A DNA stretch of 64,000 nt from assembly GCA_009684515.1 (NCBI GenBank), contig WKKS01000001.1, positions 62,001 to 126,000 of the forward strand, written 5' to 3'. Positions 16,566-26,366 of this stretch are shown piece by piece. The notes below the pieces were generated by a model. That model was not told where the DNA came from. It did no database searches and saw only the letters and a list, made by a program, of their open reading frames with translations. The translations under genes and the position numbers were made by a program. Each line of letters begins with the position of its first letter. Position 1 is the stretch's first letter. This DNA is from Geobacter sp. GTDB taxonomy: Bacteria > Desulfobacterota > Desulfuromonadia > Geobacterales > Pseudopelobacteraceae.

Positions 16566-18521
16566 ATGAACGACCTATTGAAAACACTTAAAATGCGCGG
16601 AAAACTGCTGGCGCTGGTTCTGCCGCTGGTGATCGGCCCGATTTTCATCGTTGCCGGCGTGATCGGCTATATCGCCAATCAGCAGGCCTATCGCGGTGTG
16701 ACCAAAACGAGCAAGGATGATCTTCAGCACATGACTTCCTTCAGCCTCGACCTGCTCAATTCACACTACCAGCAGTATCAGGTTTACAAGCAGGAGCGAC
16801 TGAAAAATCTTAATCAGGAACTGGCAACACTGGCCTCACTCTCATACAATCTGGTTGGCAACGAACATCAACAGTACATAAAAGGACGGCTGAACCTGGA
16901 GTCTGCCAAGCGCGAGGCCAGACAGGCGCTTAAAAAGGTCAATGTGGGTGAAACCGGCTATATCTACGCCATGACCAGCAAGGGAGACTTGCAGGTCCAC
17001 ATCGCCAGAGAAGGGGAAAATGTTTTTGATGAGCGCGATGAAAACGGACGCTATTTCATCCGCGAAATTTGCAGAACCGCCAAGGCATCAAAACCGGGCG
17101 AAATCTTATATATCAGCTATCCGTGGCGCAACGCCGTGCTGGGCGACAAGCGCCCGCGCAACAAGATTATTGCCTACAAGTATTTCCGGGAATGGGACTG
17201 GATCATCGCCGCCGGCGGTTATCTGGATGAAACCTCGGAACAGGCGGCCTTCGAGCGCAAATCCTTTGCAGCACTTAAGGAAAGTATAAAATCAAAAAAA
17301 GTCGGTGCAACCGGCTACATTTTTTGCATGGACAGCAAAGGCACTTTTACCATCCACCCCAATTCGGAAGGCAGGAACCTGATCGACGCCAAGGATGAGG
17401 ATGGAAATCATTTTATCCGTGAAATGTGTACAAACAAAAGCGGCTGGATCCGCTACCCTTGGAAAAACAGTGGTGAAAAATCAGCACGCATGAAAATCGT
17501 GCGTTACGAATATTTTAAACCATGGGATTGGATTATTGCCGTTGGATCTTATGAAGACGAGTTTTATCTGGAGGCCAACAAGATCAAGACCCATATCATG
17601 TACAGTATGGTGCTGCTGATCCTGGCCGTCGGCGCCACCTCCACGGTCATGGTGTTTCGCGCTTCAAATATCATTACCAGTCCGATTGCTGATATGATCG
17701 AAGTCATCAGGCGGGTAAAGCGAGGTAAGCTGAATGAGCGCATGCAGGTATCGGGAGAAGACGAGTTGGCCGAAATGGCGGGAGCCTTCAACCGGATGAC
17801 CGAGATCATCAGGCGCAACCGGGATATCGAGGCCAGTCTGGCTCAACAGGGGAAAATGGCGTCACTGGGCGTGCTTTCATCGGGCGTAGCCCATGAAATC
17901 AACAACCCGCTGGGTGTAATTCTGGGTTACGCCGGTTATCTGGAAGGAAAGATGAACGAAGATGATCCCAATTACAAATATATCCACGAGATAAAACGCG
18001 AAAGCAAACGCTGTAAAAAGATTGTCCAGGACCTACTTTCATACGCCCGGACTCCGCGCCCGACCCTCGAAACAACCGATCTGAACGACCTGTTGCAGCA
18101 GATTGTTGATTTTGCGGCCAACCATACCGACATGCGCAACGTCACCATTACCACCGAGTTTGCGGCCGACATCCCGAAAATCGAGCTTGACGGGGATCAG
18201 ATGCGGCAGGTCGCCATCAATCTGATCCTGAATGCCGGAGGGGCTATGCCGGAAGGTGGCAAGCTCAGCATAAAGACCGAACAGGTTCCCGACCAGCGCG
18301 TACGGATCTCATTCTGTGACAGTGGCTGCGGCATTCCGGCCGAGAGTCAGGACAAGATATTTGAACCGTTCTACACAACCAAGGAGCGCGGCACAGGACT
18401 GGGGCTTGCCATTACAAAGCAGATCATTGATCAGCATCATGGCGAAATCCGGATCGACAGCGTCATTGGGCAAGGTACTTGCGTTGCAGTCACGCTGCCG
18501 ATTGACCAGGAGGAACTGTAA
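16566..18521 (+). CDS. Histidine kinase with two tandem Cache sensor repeats
   Basis: A 651-residue membrane sensor kinase. A membrane helix at about 12-34 is followed by a periplasmic region with two Cache repeats: the first contains VGETGYIYAMTSKGDLQVH and ends WDWIIAAGGYLDE, the second contains VGATGYIFCMDSKGTFTIH and ends WDWIIAVGSYEDE. A second membrane helix (about 345-368), a HAMP domain and the kinase core follow. The phosphoacceptor His is in SSGVAHEINNPLGVILGY; the ATPase boxes are NLILNAGGAMPEGG and GTGLGLAI. I chose the ATG at 16566, which has AGAGG upstream; starts at 16530 (GTG) or 16542 (ATG) are possible. The next gene, an NtrC-type regulator, begins directly after the stop. 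Confidence 0.87.
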   Translation: MNDLLKTLKMRGKLLALVLPLVIGPIFIVAGVIGYIANQQAYRGVTKTSKDDLQHMTSFSLDLLNSHYQQYQVYKQERLKNLNQELATLASLSYNLVGNEHQQYIKGRLNLESAKREARQALKKVNVGETGYIYAMTSKGDLQVHIAREGENVFDERDENGRYFIREICRTAKASKPGEILYISYPWRNAVLGDKRPRNKIIAYKYFREWDWIIAAGGYLDETSEQAAFERKSFAALKESIKSKKVGATGYIFCMDSKGTFTIHPNSEGRNLIDAKDEDGNHFIREMCTNKSGWIRYPWKNSGEKSARMKIVRYEYFKPWDWIIAVGSYEDEFYLEANKIKTHIMYSMVLLILAVGATSTVMVFRASNIITSPIADMIEVIRRVKRGKLNERMQVSGEDELAEMAGAFNRMTEIIRRNRDIEASLAQQGKMASLGVLSSGVAHEINNPLGVILGYAGYLEGKMNEDDPNYKYIHEIKRESKRCKKIVQDLLSYARTPRPTLETTDLNDLLQQIVDFAANHTDMRNVTITTEFAADIPKIELDGDQMRQVAINLILNAGGAMPEGGKLSIKTEQVPDQRVRISFCDSGCGIPAESQDKIFEPFYTTKERGTGLGLAITKQIIDQHHGEIRIDSVIGQGTCVAVTLPIDQEEL

Positions 18522-19913
18522 ATGACCAGCAAAAAACGCATCCTGCTGATTGATAACGAGGAAGGTCTCTGCCGGATGATGGAGAGCATTCTCCTTGATA
18601 ACGGATATCTGGCCAAAGCTTACACTTCGCCACAAAAAGCTGTTGAGGATTTTCAGGCCACGGCCTGGGATCTGGTTATCAGTGACATTAAAATGCCCGG
18701 CATGAGCGGCCTGGAAGTCTTGCAGGCCATCAAGGAAAAGCAGAAGGATATTCCGGTCATTATGATTACCGCCTACGCCACGGTAGACATGTCTATTCAA
18801 GCCTTGCGCAAGGGCGCTTACGACATGCTGACCAAACCGTTTGAACCGGATGAGCTGATTTACCGGGTCAAAAATGCGTTGCAGCAATCACAGTTGCTAG
18901 AGGAAAATCGCGAATTGCGGGCCGAGTTGGAGGCAAAGTTCTGTTTCGACAACATCATTGGTTCATCAGGCGGCTTAAAATCAGTACTCGAACGGGTTGA
19001 AAAGGTGGCCATCAGGGACACCTCCGTGCTGATCACCGGTGAATCGGGAACCGGAAAGGAACTGATCGCCCAGGCCATCCACTATAATTCTCCCCGCCGT
19101 GAAAAAAAGTTCATCGCCATCAATTGCGGCGCCCTCCCGGAAACCTTGTTGGAAAGCGAGCTGTTCGGCTACAAGAAGGGCGCATTTACCGGTGCCAAAG
19201 AGAGCCGTCACGGATTGCTGGAGGCGGCTAACGGCGGCACGCTGTTTTTGGATGAAGTCGGTAATCTTCCGATGAATGTGCAGAAAACCCTGCTGCGATT
19301 CCTGCAGGAAAAGGAATTCAACCGTTTAGGTGACACCACCCCCACCCGGGTTGACGTGCGAATATTGTCAGCGACAAACTCCGACCTGAAAGAGGCCATT
19401 AAGAACGGTACATTCAGAGAAGATCTTTATTACCGGCTGAATGTGGTCAACATTCATCTGCCGCCGCTCCGCGAGCGCCGTGACGATATTCCGCTGCTGG
19501 CTGCTCATTTCATTCATCATCAAAACCAGAAGTTCGGTACTTTCATCAAAGGATTCGCGAGCGATGCGATGCACGCTTTGTCGGATTTTGACTGGCCGGG
19601 CAATATCAGACAGTTGAGAAATGTGATCGAAGCCTGCATGGCCATGGAAAATGACGATTTTATTTCATGGGAGACTCTGGCGCAGTTCGTGGAGTCGGGC
19701 TACGACGAATCACAAGCTGAAACGGCCATCGCAGAACTTGGCGAGCTATCATTCAATACGGCCCTGGAACGTTTTGAAGCTGACCTGCTGAAGAGTCTGT
19801 TGAAAAAGCATAAAGGGATTATAGAAAATGCTTCAAAAGAGGCCGGTATAAACATGGTCACCATGTACCGGAAGATCAAGAAGTATTGCATTAAAAAGGA
19901 AGATTATAGTTAA
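18522..19913 (+). CDS. NtrC-family sigma-54-dependent response regulator
   Basis: A 463-residue activator. The receiver domain has Asp55 in VISDIKMPGMSG. The AAA+ domain has Walker A GESGTGKE, the sigma-54-contact loop GAFTGA and Walker B GGTLFLDEVGNL. The C-terminal Fis-type helix-turn-helix ends ENASKEAGINMVTMYRKIKKY. The ATG follows the kinase stop with no gap, so the pair forms one two-component system. Target sigma-54 promoters were not found in the window. Confidence 0.93.
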   Translation: MTSKKRILLIDNEEGLCRMMESILLDNGYLAKAYTSPQKAVEDFQATAWDLVISDIKMPGMSGLEVLQAIKEKQKDIPVIMITAYATVDMSIQALRKGAYDMLTKPFEPDELIYRVKNALQQSQLLEENRELRAELEAKFCFDNIIGSSGGLKSVLERVEKVAIRDTSVLITGESGTGKELIAQAIHYNSPRREKKFIAINCGALPETLLESELFGYKKGAFTGAKESRHGLLEAANGGTLFLDEVGNLPMNVQKTLLRFLQEKEFNRLGDTTPTRVDVRILSATNSDLKEAIKNGTFREDLYYRLNVVNIHLPPLRERRDDIPLLAAHFIHHQNQKFGTFIKGFASDAMHALSDFDWPGNIRQLRNVIEACMAMENDDFISWETLAQFVESGYDESQAETAIAELGELSFNTALERFEADLLKSLLKKHKGIIENASKEAGINMVTMYRKIKKYCIKKEDYS

Positions 19914-20133
19914 ACCCGGTACTGCCGGTATTTGCGCACTGCCGGGAAATCCATTCAAATCAGGCTTTTCTGTAAAAATCTGAAACTCACATATCCCATA
20001 TTTTCTAAACATGGTTGCAATCGGCAACTTCAAGTATATAGTTCCAACAGCCGCATCCACATTAAGCCAACATCAATGTTGGTGCTGCTCACAAGGAACA
20101 ACCGAAAATCATATATTATGTGAGGAATATTAA
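19914..20133. other. Intergenic stretch between the NtrC-type gene and the lone receiver
   Basis: About 220 AT-richer bases. A 63-codon open frame here lacks a ribosome-binding site and recognisable sequence and is not taken as a gene. TGAGGAA before 20134 serves the receiver gene. Confidence 0.4.
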
Positions 20134-20571
20134 ATGACTTACAGACCAGCCGAAGACGGATCAGCTTTAAGAGCGCTTTGGCGTGGAAGCGGAACGATTC
20201 TGCTCGTAGAGGACGAGGAACCGGTAATGTTTGTAGCAAAAACCATGTTGGAGGCGCTCGGCTTCGATGTTTTGGAAGCTGCAAACGGCGAGGAAGCTTT
20301 GGAATTGTGCCGAAACAATGTTGCTGACATCAGTCTGGTTGTGATGGACATCGGCATGCCGATCATGGACGGTTACGATCTTTTCCATGAGTTGAAAAGA
20401 TTCCATCCCCAGTTGCCCATAATCGTCTCAAGTGGTTTTGGAGATGAGTATATCACTTCCAGAATCCCCCGCGAAGAGATCGACGGGTTGGCCAGCAAAC
20501 CTTATACGCTTGATCAAATGCAAAAAGTACTGAGGAGTGTGCTGGAGGAGAAACTTGCGAAACCGGTTTGA
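20134..20571 (+). CDS. Stand-alone response regulator receiver protein
   Basis: A 145-residue protein that is almost only a receiver domain. The acidic pair is VEDEE near residue 25, the phosphoacceptor is Asp72 in VVMDIGMPIMDG, and the switch and lysine regions are IIVSSGFGD and ASKPYTLDQM. An N-terminal 18-residue extension has no assigned role. The style matches receivers normally fused to hybrid kinases in this group, so it may receive phosphate from a separate kinase and pass it on. It has no output domain. Confidence 0.87.
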   Translation: MTYRPAEDGSALRALWRGSGTILLVEDEEPVMFVAKTMLEALGFDVLEAANGEEALELCRNNVADISLVVMDIGMPIMDGYDLFHELKRFHPQLPIIVSSGFGDEYITSRIPREEIDGLASKPYTLDQMQKVLRSVLEEKLAKPV

Positions 20572-20621
20572 CGTGCCGACACCAATATTCATCTACCCAC
20601 GGCGTTAACTGCAGAGTATCT

Positions 20622-21695
20622 TTATTCGGCAGCACCACCAAACTTCCTGATCAAACGTCCCGAGGCAACGTCCCACTCACGAACCCAGTTATCCCCGCCA
20701 GAGGTAAACAAAGATTTGCCGTCGGTAGAAAAGACGGCCTTCAGAGCCGAGTTAGGGAGGTCGCTCCTCCAGGCCACACTGCTTTCGTGAATATCCCAAA
20801 GCAGAACAGAACGGTCCTCATCTATCACTGCCAGAAAATCACCGCTCGGAGAAACGGCAACATTGTTAATCAAGCTGTCATTGAACGGGATTGTGCTTCG
20901 CAGCGTCCTCAGTGGAATATTCCACCCCTTGACCGCCATGTTATAGAAAGATGCATACATAACCGAACCGTTGGCGGAAACGGACAGCGAGGTAACGATA
21001 TCGTCCGAAGGTTTCAGCAAAGTTGCCAGTAGCTGATCCTGCTCCAGACTCCATAAGTAAATTGCTCCATCCATTCCTGTTGTGGCAAACTCATTGCCAC
21101 CTGGAATGAAAACAATCTGATCCACTTCTCCATCATGGGCTTTAAACCTGCGAACCACCGACCTGTCTTTCATATTCCAAATAACGATCATTCCCTGCAT
21201 ATCGCCACTTGCGACATAGCGGCCGTCGTTCGAGAACGCCAGAGAGACAACCTCGGCTTTATGCCCTTTTTCCCTGGAGGCCAGAATGCCGAGTCGTTTT
21301 CCGCTCTTAACATCCCACAACACCGGCATATATTTACGATAGCGAGCCCAGACAAGCGTGGAAGAATCTGGCGAAAATGCGGCTGAAACAAGCCAGAGAC
21401 GGATCTGATCCGGCTTTCCGACTTCCCGGATCAGTTTGCCGGACTTTACATCCCACAGATAATTATTTTCGTCTTCATCACCGGTCAGCGCGTACAAACC
21501 GTCTTTGCTAAGGGCAAAGGTCGATATTTCCTTACGATGTCCGGTCTGGTTCTCGGATTCAGACGATTTAATCGCCTTGTCTGGGTTCGTTTTAATAACA
21601 GGCTGAGAGGATAATTCGGCAGCCATAAGAAATGAAAAGGGATAGATCGTGAGTGCCAGCAGGACAAATGCAATTGTTTTAAATAATCGACTCAT
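20622..21695 (-). CDS. Exported WD40 seven-blade beta-propeller protein
   Basis: A 357-residue protein with a signal peptide at 1-25 (VLLALTIYPFSFLMAA). The rest is made of seven WD40-like repeats, recognisable by endings such as NNYLWDVKSGKLI, MPVLWDVKSGKRL, MIVIWNMKDRSVV, AIYLWSLEQDQLL, VKGWNIPLRTLR, VLLWDIHESSVA and VREWDVASGRLI, enough for one closed propeller. GAGGTGCATAA precedes the ATG. Such propellers bind protein partners; no enzyme motif is visible. It converges on the lone receiver gene. Confidence 0.82.
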   Translation of the reverse strand: MSRLFKTIAFVLLALTIYPFSFLMAAELSSQPVIKTNPDKAIKSSESENQTGHRKEISTFALSKDGLYALTGDEDENNYLWDVKSGKLIREVGKPDQIRLWLVSAAFSPDSSTLVWARYRKYMPVLWDVKSGKRLGILASREKGHKAEVVSLAFSNDGRYVASGDMQGMIVIWNMKDRSVVRRFKAHDGEVDQIVFIPGGNEFATTGMDGAIYLWSLEQDQLLATLLKPSDDIVTSLSVSANGSVMYASFYNMAVKGWNIPLRTLRSTIPFNDSLINNVAVSPSGDFLAVIDEDRSVLLWDIHESSVAWRSDLPNSALKAVFSTDGKSLFTSGGDNWVREWDVASGRLIRKFGGAAE

Positions 21696-21745
21696 TTATG
21701 CACCTCACGAAATCATTTCATTGCGAAGATTAAATACGTCAGCGG

Positions 21746-22939
21746 CTACGACAACAAGGCTTTCATCAGCGCATGGCCTTCCATGCTTAATCCGGTGGAC
21801 TTGGCCTGAAACTCGTCATAAGAAGCGGCCCCGTTCCCTGCCCCGGTGCCACCGCGATAGATTATAAACGGAACCGGATCGGATGTATGAGTCATAAGCT
21901 TGACAGGTGTCGGGTGATCCGGCGTACAGAGGATCACGTATTCACCGAACTTTTTAATACCTTCCAGCACGGTTCCCACAATCTGGCGATCAAAATCTTC
22001 AATGGCCTGGATTTTATGGTCCATCCGGCCAGCGTGGGAAGCCTCATCCGGAGCTTCCACATGAACATACACGAAATCATGAGTTTCCAGAGCCGCCAGA
22101 GCTGCCTGAGCCTTCCCAAGGTAGTTGGTATCGATGTAGCCGGTGGCGCCCTCAACATTTATGACATCGAGGCCGGCGCAGATACCGATGCCCTTGATCA
22201 GGTCAACAGCCGAGATTACCGCGCCGCTTAGTCCGAACTTTTCTTTATAAGGAGTGATTTTAGGCGTTTTGCCATGCCCCCAGAGCCAGATTGAATTGGC
22301 CGGGAGTTCACCGGCATCCTTCCGTTTTTTATTGACCGGATGATCGTGCAGCACCATCTGGGCATGGTTCATTATGTTGATCAGGGCGTCGGCACCATCC
22401 CCCTTGGGCAGGTGATCGATGATCGCCTTGCCGGTTATGTCGTGGGGAGGCGTGCCGGTCATGGCATCCTTGCCGCCGCGCCAAACCATCAGGTGGCGAT
22501 ATCCGACTCCGGGGTGGAATTCGATCTCCGCACTCCCAAGATTTTGCTGCAGTGCTTCGACCAGTTCGCCCCCCTCTGACGTGGTGATATGTCCGGCCGA
22601 GAAATCCTGCATATAGATCGAACTGCCGTGAGGCTTGAGCGTCACCAGGTTCATTCGGAATGCGACATCATCCGGGCCGAGAGTAACCCCCATGCTGATC
22701 GCTTCCAACGGGGAACGCCCGGTGTAACAGTTGCGCGGATCATACCCGAAAACCGATAGGTTCGCCACGTCACTGCCTGGTGGCAGACCGCAGGGGACCG
22801 TATCGGCCAGGCCGGAAAGGCCATGCTGCGCCATAAAATCCATGTTTGGGGTTGCCGCCGCCTGAAGTGGGGATTTATTGCCAAGATCGCTGTAAAGTTC
22901 GTCCGACATGCCGTCGCCAAGGAGAATTATGACCTTCAT
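21746..22939 (-). CDS. apgM: 2,3-bisphosphoglycerate-independent phosphoglycerate mutase, ApgM type
   Basis: A 397-residue enzyme interconverting 3- and 2-phosphoglycerate in glycolysis/gluconeogenesis. It belongs to the archaeal-type branch of the alkaline phosphatase superfamily. The metal/nucleophile region is at the N-terminus (ILLGDGMSD, then LQAAATPNMD). Later metal ligands are in VEAPDEASHAGRMDHK and LCTPDHPTPVKLMTHTSDPVP. The length is usual for this type. It lies downstream of pyrG with a strong hairpin between, so it is probably transcribed separately. Confidence 0.9.
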   Translation of the reverse strand: MKVIILLGDGMSDELYSDLGNKSPLQAAATPNMDFMAQHGLSGLADTVPCGLPPGSDVANLSVFGYDPRNCYTGRSPLEAISMGVTLGPDDVAFRMNLVTLKPHGSSIYMQDFSAGHITTSEGGELVEALQQNLGSAEIEFHPGVGYRHLMVWRGGKDAMTGTPPHDITGKAIIDHLPKGDGADALINIMNHAQMVLHDHPVNKKRKDAGELPANSIWLWGHGKTPKITPYKEKFGLSGAVISAVDLIKGIGICAGLDVINVEGATGYIDTNYLGKAQAALAALETHDFVYVHVEAPDEASHAGRMDHKIQAIEDFDRQIVGTVLEGIKKFGEYVILCTPDHPTPVKLMTHTSDPVPFIIYRGGTGAGNGAASYDEFQAKSTGLSMEGHALMKALLS

Positions 22940-23009
22940 ACAAGCCTTTCTGAAATTAATTGGGACATACTAGTTTCTGTATGCACTGTTGTCAATCAAA
23001 CAAGACGCG

Positions 23010-23040
23010 AACGCCCTTCCGTATAAACTGGAAGGGCGTT
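23010..23040. terminator. Strong hairpin between pyrG and apgM
   Basis: Perfect 11-base arms AACGCCCTTCC (23010-23020) and GGAAGGGCGTT (23030-23040) with a nine-base loop. There is no clear T-run on the minus strand, where pyrG would need it, so termination strength is uncertain. Confidence 0.55.
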
Positions 23041-23111
23041 AAATCGTATTTGCTGTTATTCAAGATTTTATAATTATTTGAACGTCTTTTCCGTCTGGGT
23101 TGACTACATAA

Positions 23112-24719
23112 TTATTTGGAATTGCGATGTTGCAATGATGCACCGATGAAAGCCCGGAAAAGCGGATGCGGGACCAACGGCTTGGATTTAAACTCGGGAT
23201 GAAACTGGCAAGCCAGAAACCATGGGTGATCCGCAATTTCAACCACCTCAACCAGGTCTTTGTCCTTATACACTCCGGACAGAATCAAGCCGTTGCTGGT
23301 TAGAGCATCCCGATAGGCATTGTTGAATTCGTAGCGGTGACGGTGACGTTCCGATATTTCAGTTTCATTGTAGGCCTGATGGGCAATCGTGCCCTTGGAG
23401 ACTGAACATGGGTAAGCGCCAAGACGCATAGTCCCCCCTTTTTTACTGACACTTTTCTGCTCTTCCATCAGGTGAATGACCGGCTGGCCGCCGTCATGAC
23501 GGAATTCGCTGGAACAGGCGTCCTCCAACCCGCAGACATTACGGGCATATTCAACCACCGCCATTTGCATTCCAAGGCAAATGCCAAAAAACGGAATTTT
23601 GTTGGTGCGGGCATACTCGATCGCCATGACCTTACCTTCAGTGCCACGCTCACCAAAACCACCCGGAACAAGAACCCCGTCAACATCGTCCAGGTGACCT
23701 TCAACGCCATCACATTCGATCTTTTCTGAATCAAGATATTTCAGGTAAACGCGACAATCATTGGCAATGCCGCCATGGGTCAATGCTTCTGCCAGAGATT
23801 TGTACGACTCGGTCAGATTCACGTATTTGCCGACAATTGCGATGCGGACTTCACCATGGCTGGGGTGACGCAGCTTTTCTACAACATCCTGCCAGTGGGT
23901 AAGGTCGGGAGCCTTGGTCCAGATATTTAGTTTCTCGACAACCTGGTCGTCAAGGTGCTCTTTATGAAGCGCTTGTGGCACGGCATAGATATGCTCCGAG
24001 TCAACAACCGGAATGACATCCTTCTCGGCCACGTTACAAAACAGGCCGATTTTCTTTTTCATATCAGTGGGCAGGTCACGTTCACAACGGCATAGCAGAA
24101 TATCCGGCTGGATACCGATTTTACGCAGTTCCATAACGGAGTGCTGGGTCGGCTTGGTTTTCAACTCACCGGCAGTCCGGATGTAAGGAACCAGCGTGAC
24201 ATGGACATAAAGTGCATTGCCGTGACCGCGATCAAAACGGAACTGGCGGATCGCCTCCAGAAACGGGAGCGATTCGATATCACCAACAGTACCGCCGACC
24301 TCAACAATCGCCACATCGGCACCCTTGGCATTTTCAATAATCTTGTGTTTTATCTCGTCGGTAATGTGCGGTATGACCTGCACAGTCCCCCCCAGATAAT
24401 CTCCACGCCGCTCTTTGGTGATAACGGAAAAATAGACCTGCCCGGTGGTAAAATTGCTCTTTTTTGACAATATGGCGCTAGTGTAACGCTCATAATGCCC
24501 CAGATCCAGATCGGTTTCTGCACCGTCGTCGGTTACAAAAACCTCACCGTGCTGAAATGGTGACATGGTGCCCGGGTCAACATTGATGTACGGATCCAGC
24601 TTCTGCATTGTCACACGCAAACCGCGCGCCTCCAGCAAAGCCCCCAGAGAAGCAGCAGCCAGTCCTTTTCCGATCGAAGATACCACGCCGCCTGTGATAA
24701 AAATAAATTTGGTTTTCAT
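23112..24719 (-). CDS. pyrG: CTP synthase
   Basis: A 535-residue CTP synthase that aminates UTP with glutamine nitrogen. The N-terminal synthetase domain opens [17 protein letters not shown] with the nucleotide loop. The C-terminal class I glutaminase domain has its nucleophile Cys in FFGICLGMQ and the His-Glu pair in CQFHPEF near the end. The ATG at 24719 has AGGAG nine bases upstream; a TTG at 24728 is rejected. kdsB lies upstream in the same direction with a 135-base gap, a common pairing. Confidence 0.96.
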   Translation of the reverse strand: MKTKFIFITGGVVSSIGKGLAAASLGALLEARGLRVTMQKLDPYINVDPGTMSPFQHGEVFVTDDGAETDLDLGHYERYTSAILSKKSNFTTGQVYFSVITKERRGDYLGGTVQVIPHITDEIKHKIIENAKGADVAIVEVGGTVGDIESLPFLEAIRQFRFDRGHGNALYVHVTLVPYIRTAGELKTKPTQHSVMELRKIGIQPDILLCRCERDLPTDMKKKIGLFCNVAEKDVIPVVDSEHIYAVPQALHKEHLDDQVVEKLNIWTKAPDLTHWQDVVEKLRHPSHGEVRIAIVGKYVNLTESYKSLAEALTHGGIANDCRVYLKYLDSEKIECDGVEGHLDDVDGVLVPGGFGERGTEGKVMAIEYARTNKIPFFGICLGMQMAVVEYARNVCGLEDACSSEFRHDGGQPVIHLMEEQKSVSKKGGTMRLGAYPCSVSKGTIAHQAYNETEISERHRHRYEFNNAYRDALTSNGLILSGVYKDKDLVEVVEIADHPWFLACQFHPEFKSKPLVPHPLFRAFIGASLQHRNSK

Positions 24720-24854
24720 GCTAATCAACTCCTGTATTTAAAAACTATTAAAATGATTGGGAATAAGCCACAAACAAGACTTATAACCAACCGGTATCCT
24801 TGTTTCGGCTGAAGAGTAATCGAACTTTCACATTCCTGTTTTAGGATAAACGGT

Positions 24855-25619
24855 TTAAAGCATCAGCTGCAGGTAACGTTCCTCAGCCTTGGCAAGGTCA
24901 TCGGGAGTATCCACACCGATCGACTCGAACTCGGTCTCGACCACTCGAATCCTGACCCCGTTTTCCACGGCGCGCAGTTGTTCAAGTTTTTCGGCTGTCT
25001 CCAGAAAAGTGGGCGACATGGATGCAAATTCGAGCAGAAAATTACGACGATATACATACAGACCGACGTGCTTGTAACAGAGCAGTTTGCCGCAGCAGAA
25101 GGATTCGTCTTTCAGATCCTTCCACTTGTCCCTGAAAAACGGCAGCGGAGAACGGGAAAAATAAAGGGCGTTACCGAACTTGTCGGTTACCACTTTGACC
25201 ACGTTGGGGGAAAGAAAATCGTGCAGGCATTTAATGCGGGTTTTGAGGGTTCCCATTTGCAGAGCGGAATCCTCCAGAAACGGCTGAATAGCCTGATCGA
25301 TCATATCCGGGCAGATCAGCGGTTCATCACCCTGTACGTTGACAATAATATCCGAGTCAAGCCCCAGTGCAACTTCAGCCAGACGATCCGTACCGGTCTC
25401 GTGACTGGCTGATGTCATGATGGACTCGCCACCGATCAGATTGACCGCATCGACTATGCGCGGGTCGTCAGTAGCCACTATGGTGCGTGAAACCAGTTTT
25501 GCCCGGGAAGTCCGCTCATATACATGCTGGATCATCGGCTTTCCACCGATCTCGGCCAAAGCCTTGCCGGGAAAACGTGTCGAGGCGAAACGGGCGGGTA
25601 TTACCGCTGTAATTTTCAT
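24855..25619 (-). CDS. kdsB: 3-deoxy-manno-octulosonate cytidylyltransferase
   Basis: A 254-residue enzyme that makes CMP-Kdo from CTP and Kdo for lipopolysaccharide inner-core synthesis in the cytoplasm. The nucleotidyltransferase motif is [19 protein letters not shown] at the start, and NVQGDEPLI contains the metal-binding Asp. The ATG at 25619 is preferred over one at 25628 because of the spacing from AAGG and the family N-terminus. It lies upstream of pyrG, which supplies CTP. Its presence confirms a Gram-negative envelope. Confidence 0.95.
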   Translation of the reverse strand: MKITAVIPARFASTRFPGKALAEIGGKPMIQHVYERTSRAKLVSRTIVATDDPRIVDAVNLIGGESIMTSASHETGTDRLAEVALGLDSDIIVNVQGDEPLICPDMIDQAIQPFLEDSALQMGTLKTRIKCLHDFLSPNVVKVVTDKFGNALYFSRSPLPFFRDKWKDLKDESFCCGKLLCYKHVGLYVYRRNFLLEFASMSPTFLETAEKLEQLRAVENGVRIRVVETEFESIGVDTPDDLAKAEERYLQLML

Positions 25620-25732
25620 ACCAATCAACCTTGTTAACGGGGATAATGACGAAGCGCCAGATGTCCTGTGGTAGGACGTGATAAGCTACCTTAAAAGCTC
25701 CGGAGTGTCAAGGTACGAACTGTCGGCAAACC

Positions 25733-26347
25733 CTAAACGATCCTGCTGAAAATTTTGGATATCGTGTCAGACGAATCCTGTTCGCGATGAGCTATGTTGC
25801 CAGTTTCGCTGTTCCTGGTGACTGATTTGAGTATCTTTGCGTGGGCTAAATCAAGTTGGACTCTTGCATTTTCTAGTTCTGCCGTGCGAGCAGCCAGCAT
25901 TTTTTCCAACTCGACCCGCTCCCCTTTTTCGGCATGTTGCAGCTTGCTGTAGTTGACAGCTTTATCCACAACTTTACGCAAAATATCAAAATCAAAAGGT
26001 TTTTGTATAAATTCATAAGCGCCGTTTTTAATTGCTTCCAGCGCCATTTGCAGTTCGGCATAGGCAGTCATCAATATAACCGGAATTTCTGGATGAGACT
26101 GCTGAACCTTCGACAGAAAACTGATGCCGTCTTCTCCAGGCATCATCACATCAGTAACGACTACATCAAACCGTTCTTTTTTCAATAACTGGTAACCGTT
26201 CTCGGCACTTTCGGCGTTGCTGACGCGAAACCCGCATTGCTGCAGATACAGCATTACTACCTTGCGTATTTCTGGCTCGTCATCAACTACCAGAATGTGC
26301 GGTTCAAGCTTAACTGCCGGCTTTGAAGTTTTAGATGGATAATTCAT
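25733..26347 (-). CDS. Response regulator with C-terminal coiled coil
   Basis: A 204-residue protein. A receiver domain covers about residues 16-135, with VVDDEPEIRK, phosphoacceptor Asp in VVTDVMMPGEDG and Lys in IQKPFDF. It is followed by a charged helical stretch (LEKMLAARTAELENARVQLDLAHAKIL) likely to form a coiled coil. No DNA-binding or enzyme domain follows. It may act through protein contacts, or be the input half of a split system. It lies close to a P460 cytochrome gene on the same strand (19-base gap). Confidence 0.8.
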   Translation of the reverse strand: MNYPSKTSKPAVKLEPHILVVDDEPEIRKVVMLYLQQCGFRVSNAESAENGYQLLKKERFDVVVTDVMMPGEDGISFLSKVQQSHPEIPVILMTAYAELQMALEAIKNGAYEFIQKPFDFDILRKVVDKAVNYSKLQHAEKGERVELEKMLAARTAELENARVQLDLAHAKILKSVTRNSETGNIAHREQDSSDTISKIFSRIV

Positions 26348-26366
26348 ATTTCAGTATTTACCTTGT

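Noticed and set aside
19932..20123. 63-codon open frame between the NtrC-type and receiver genes
   Set aside because: No ribosome-binding site, no recognisable sequence, and it lies in an AT-richer gap.
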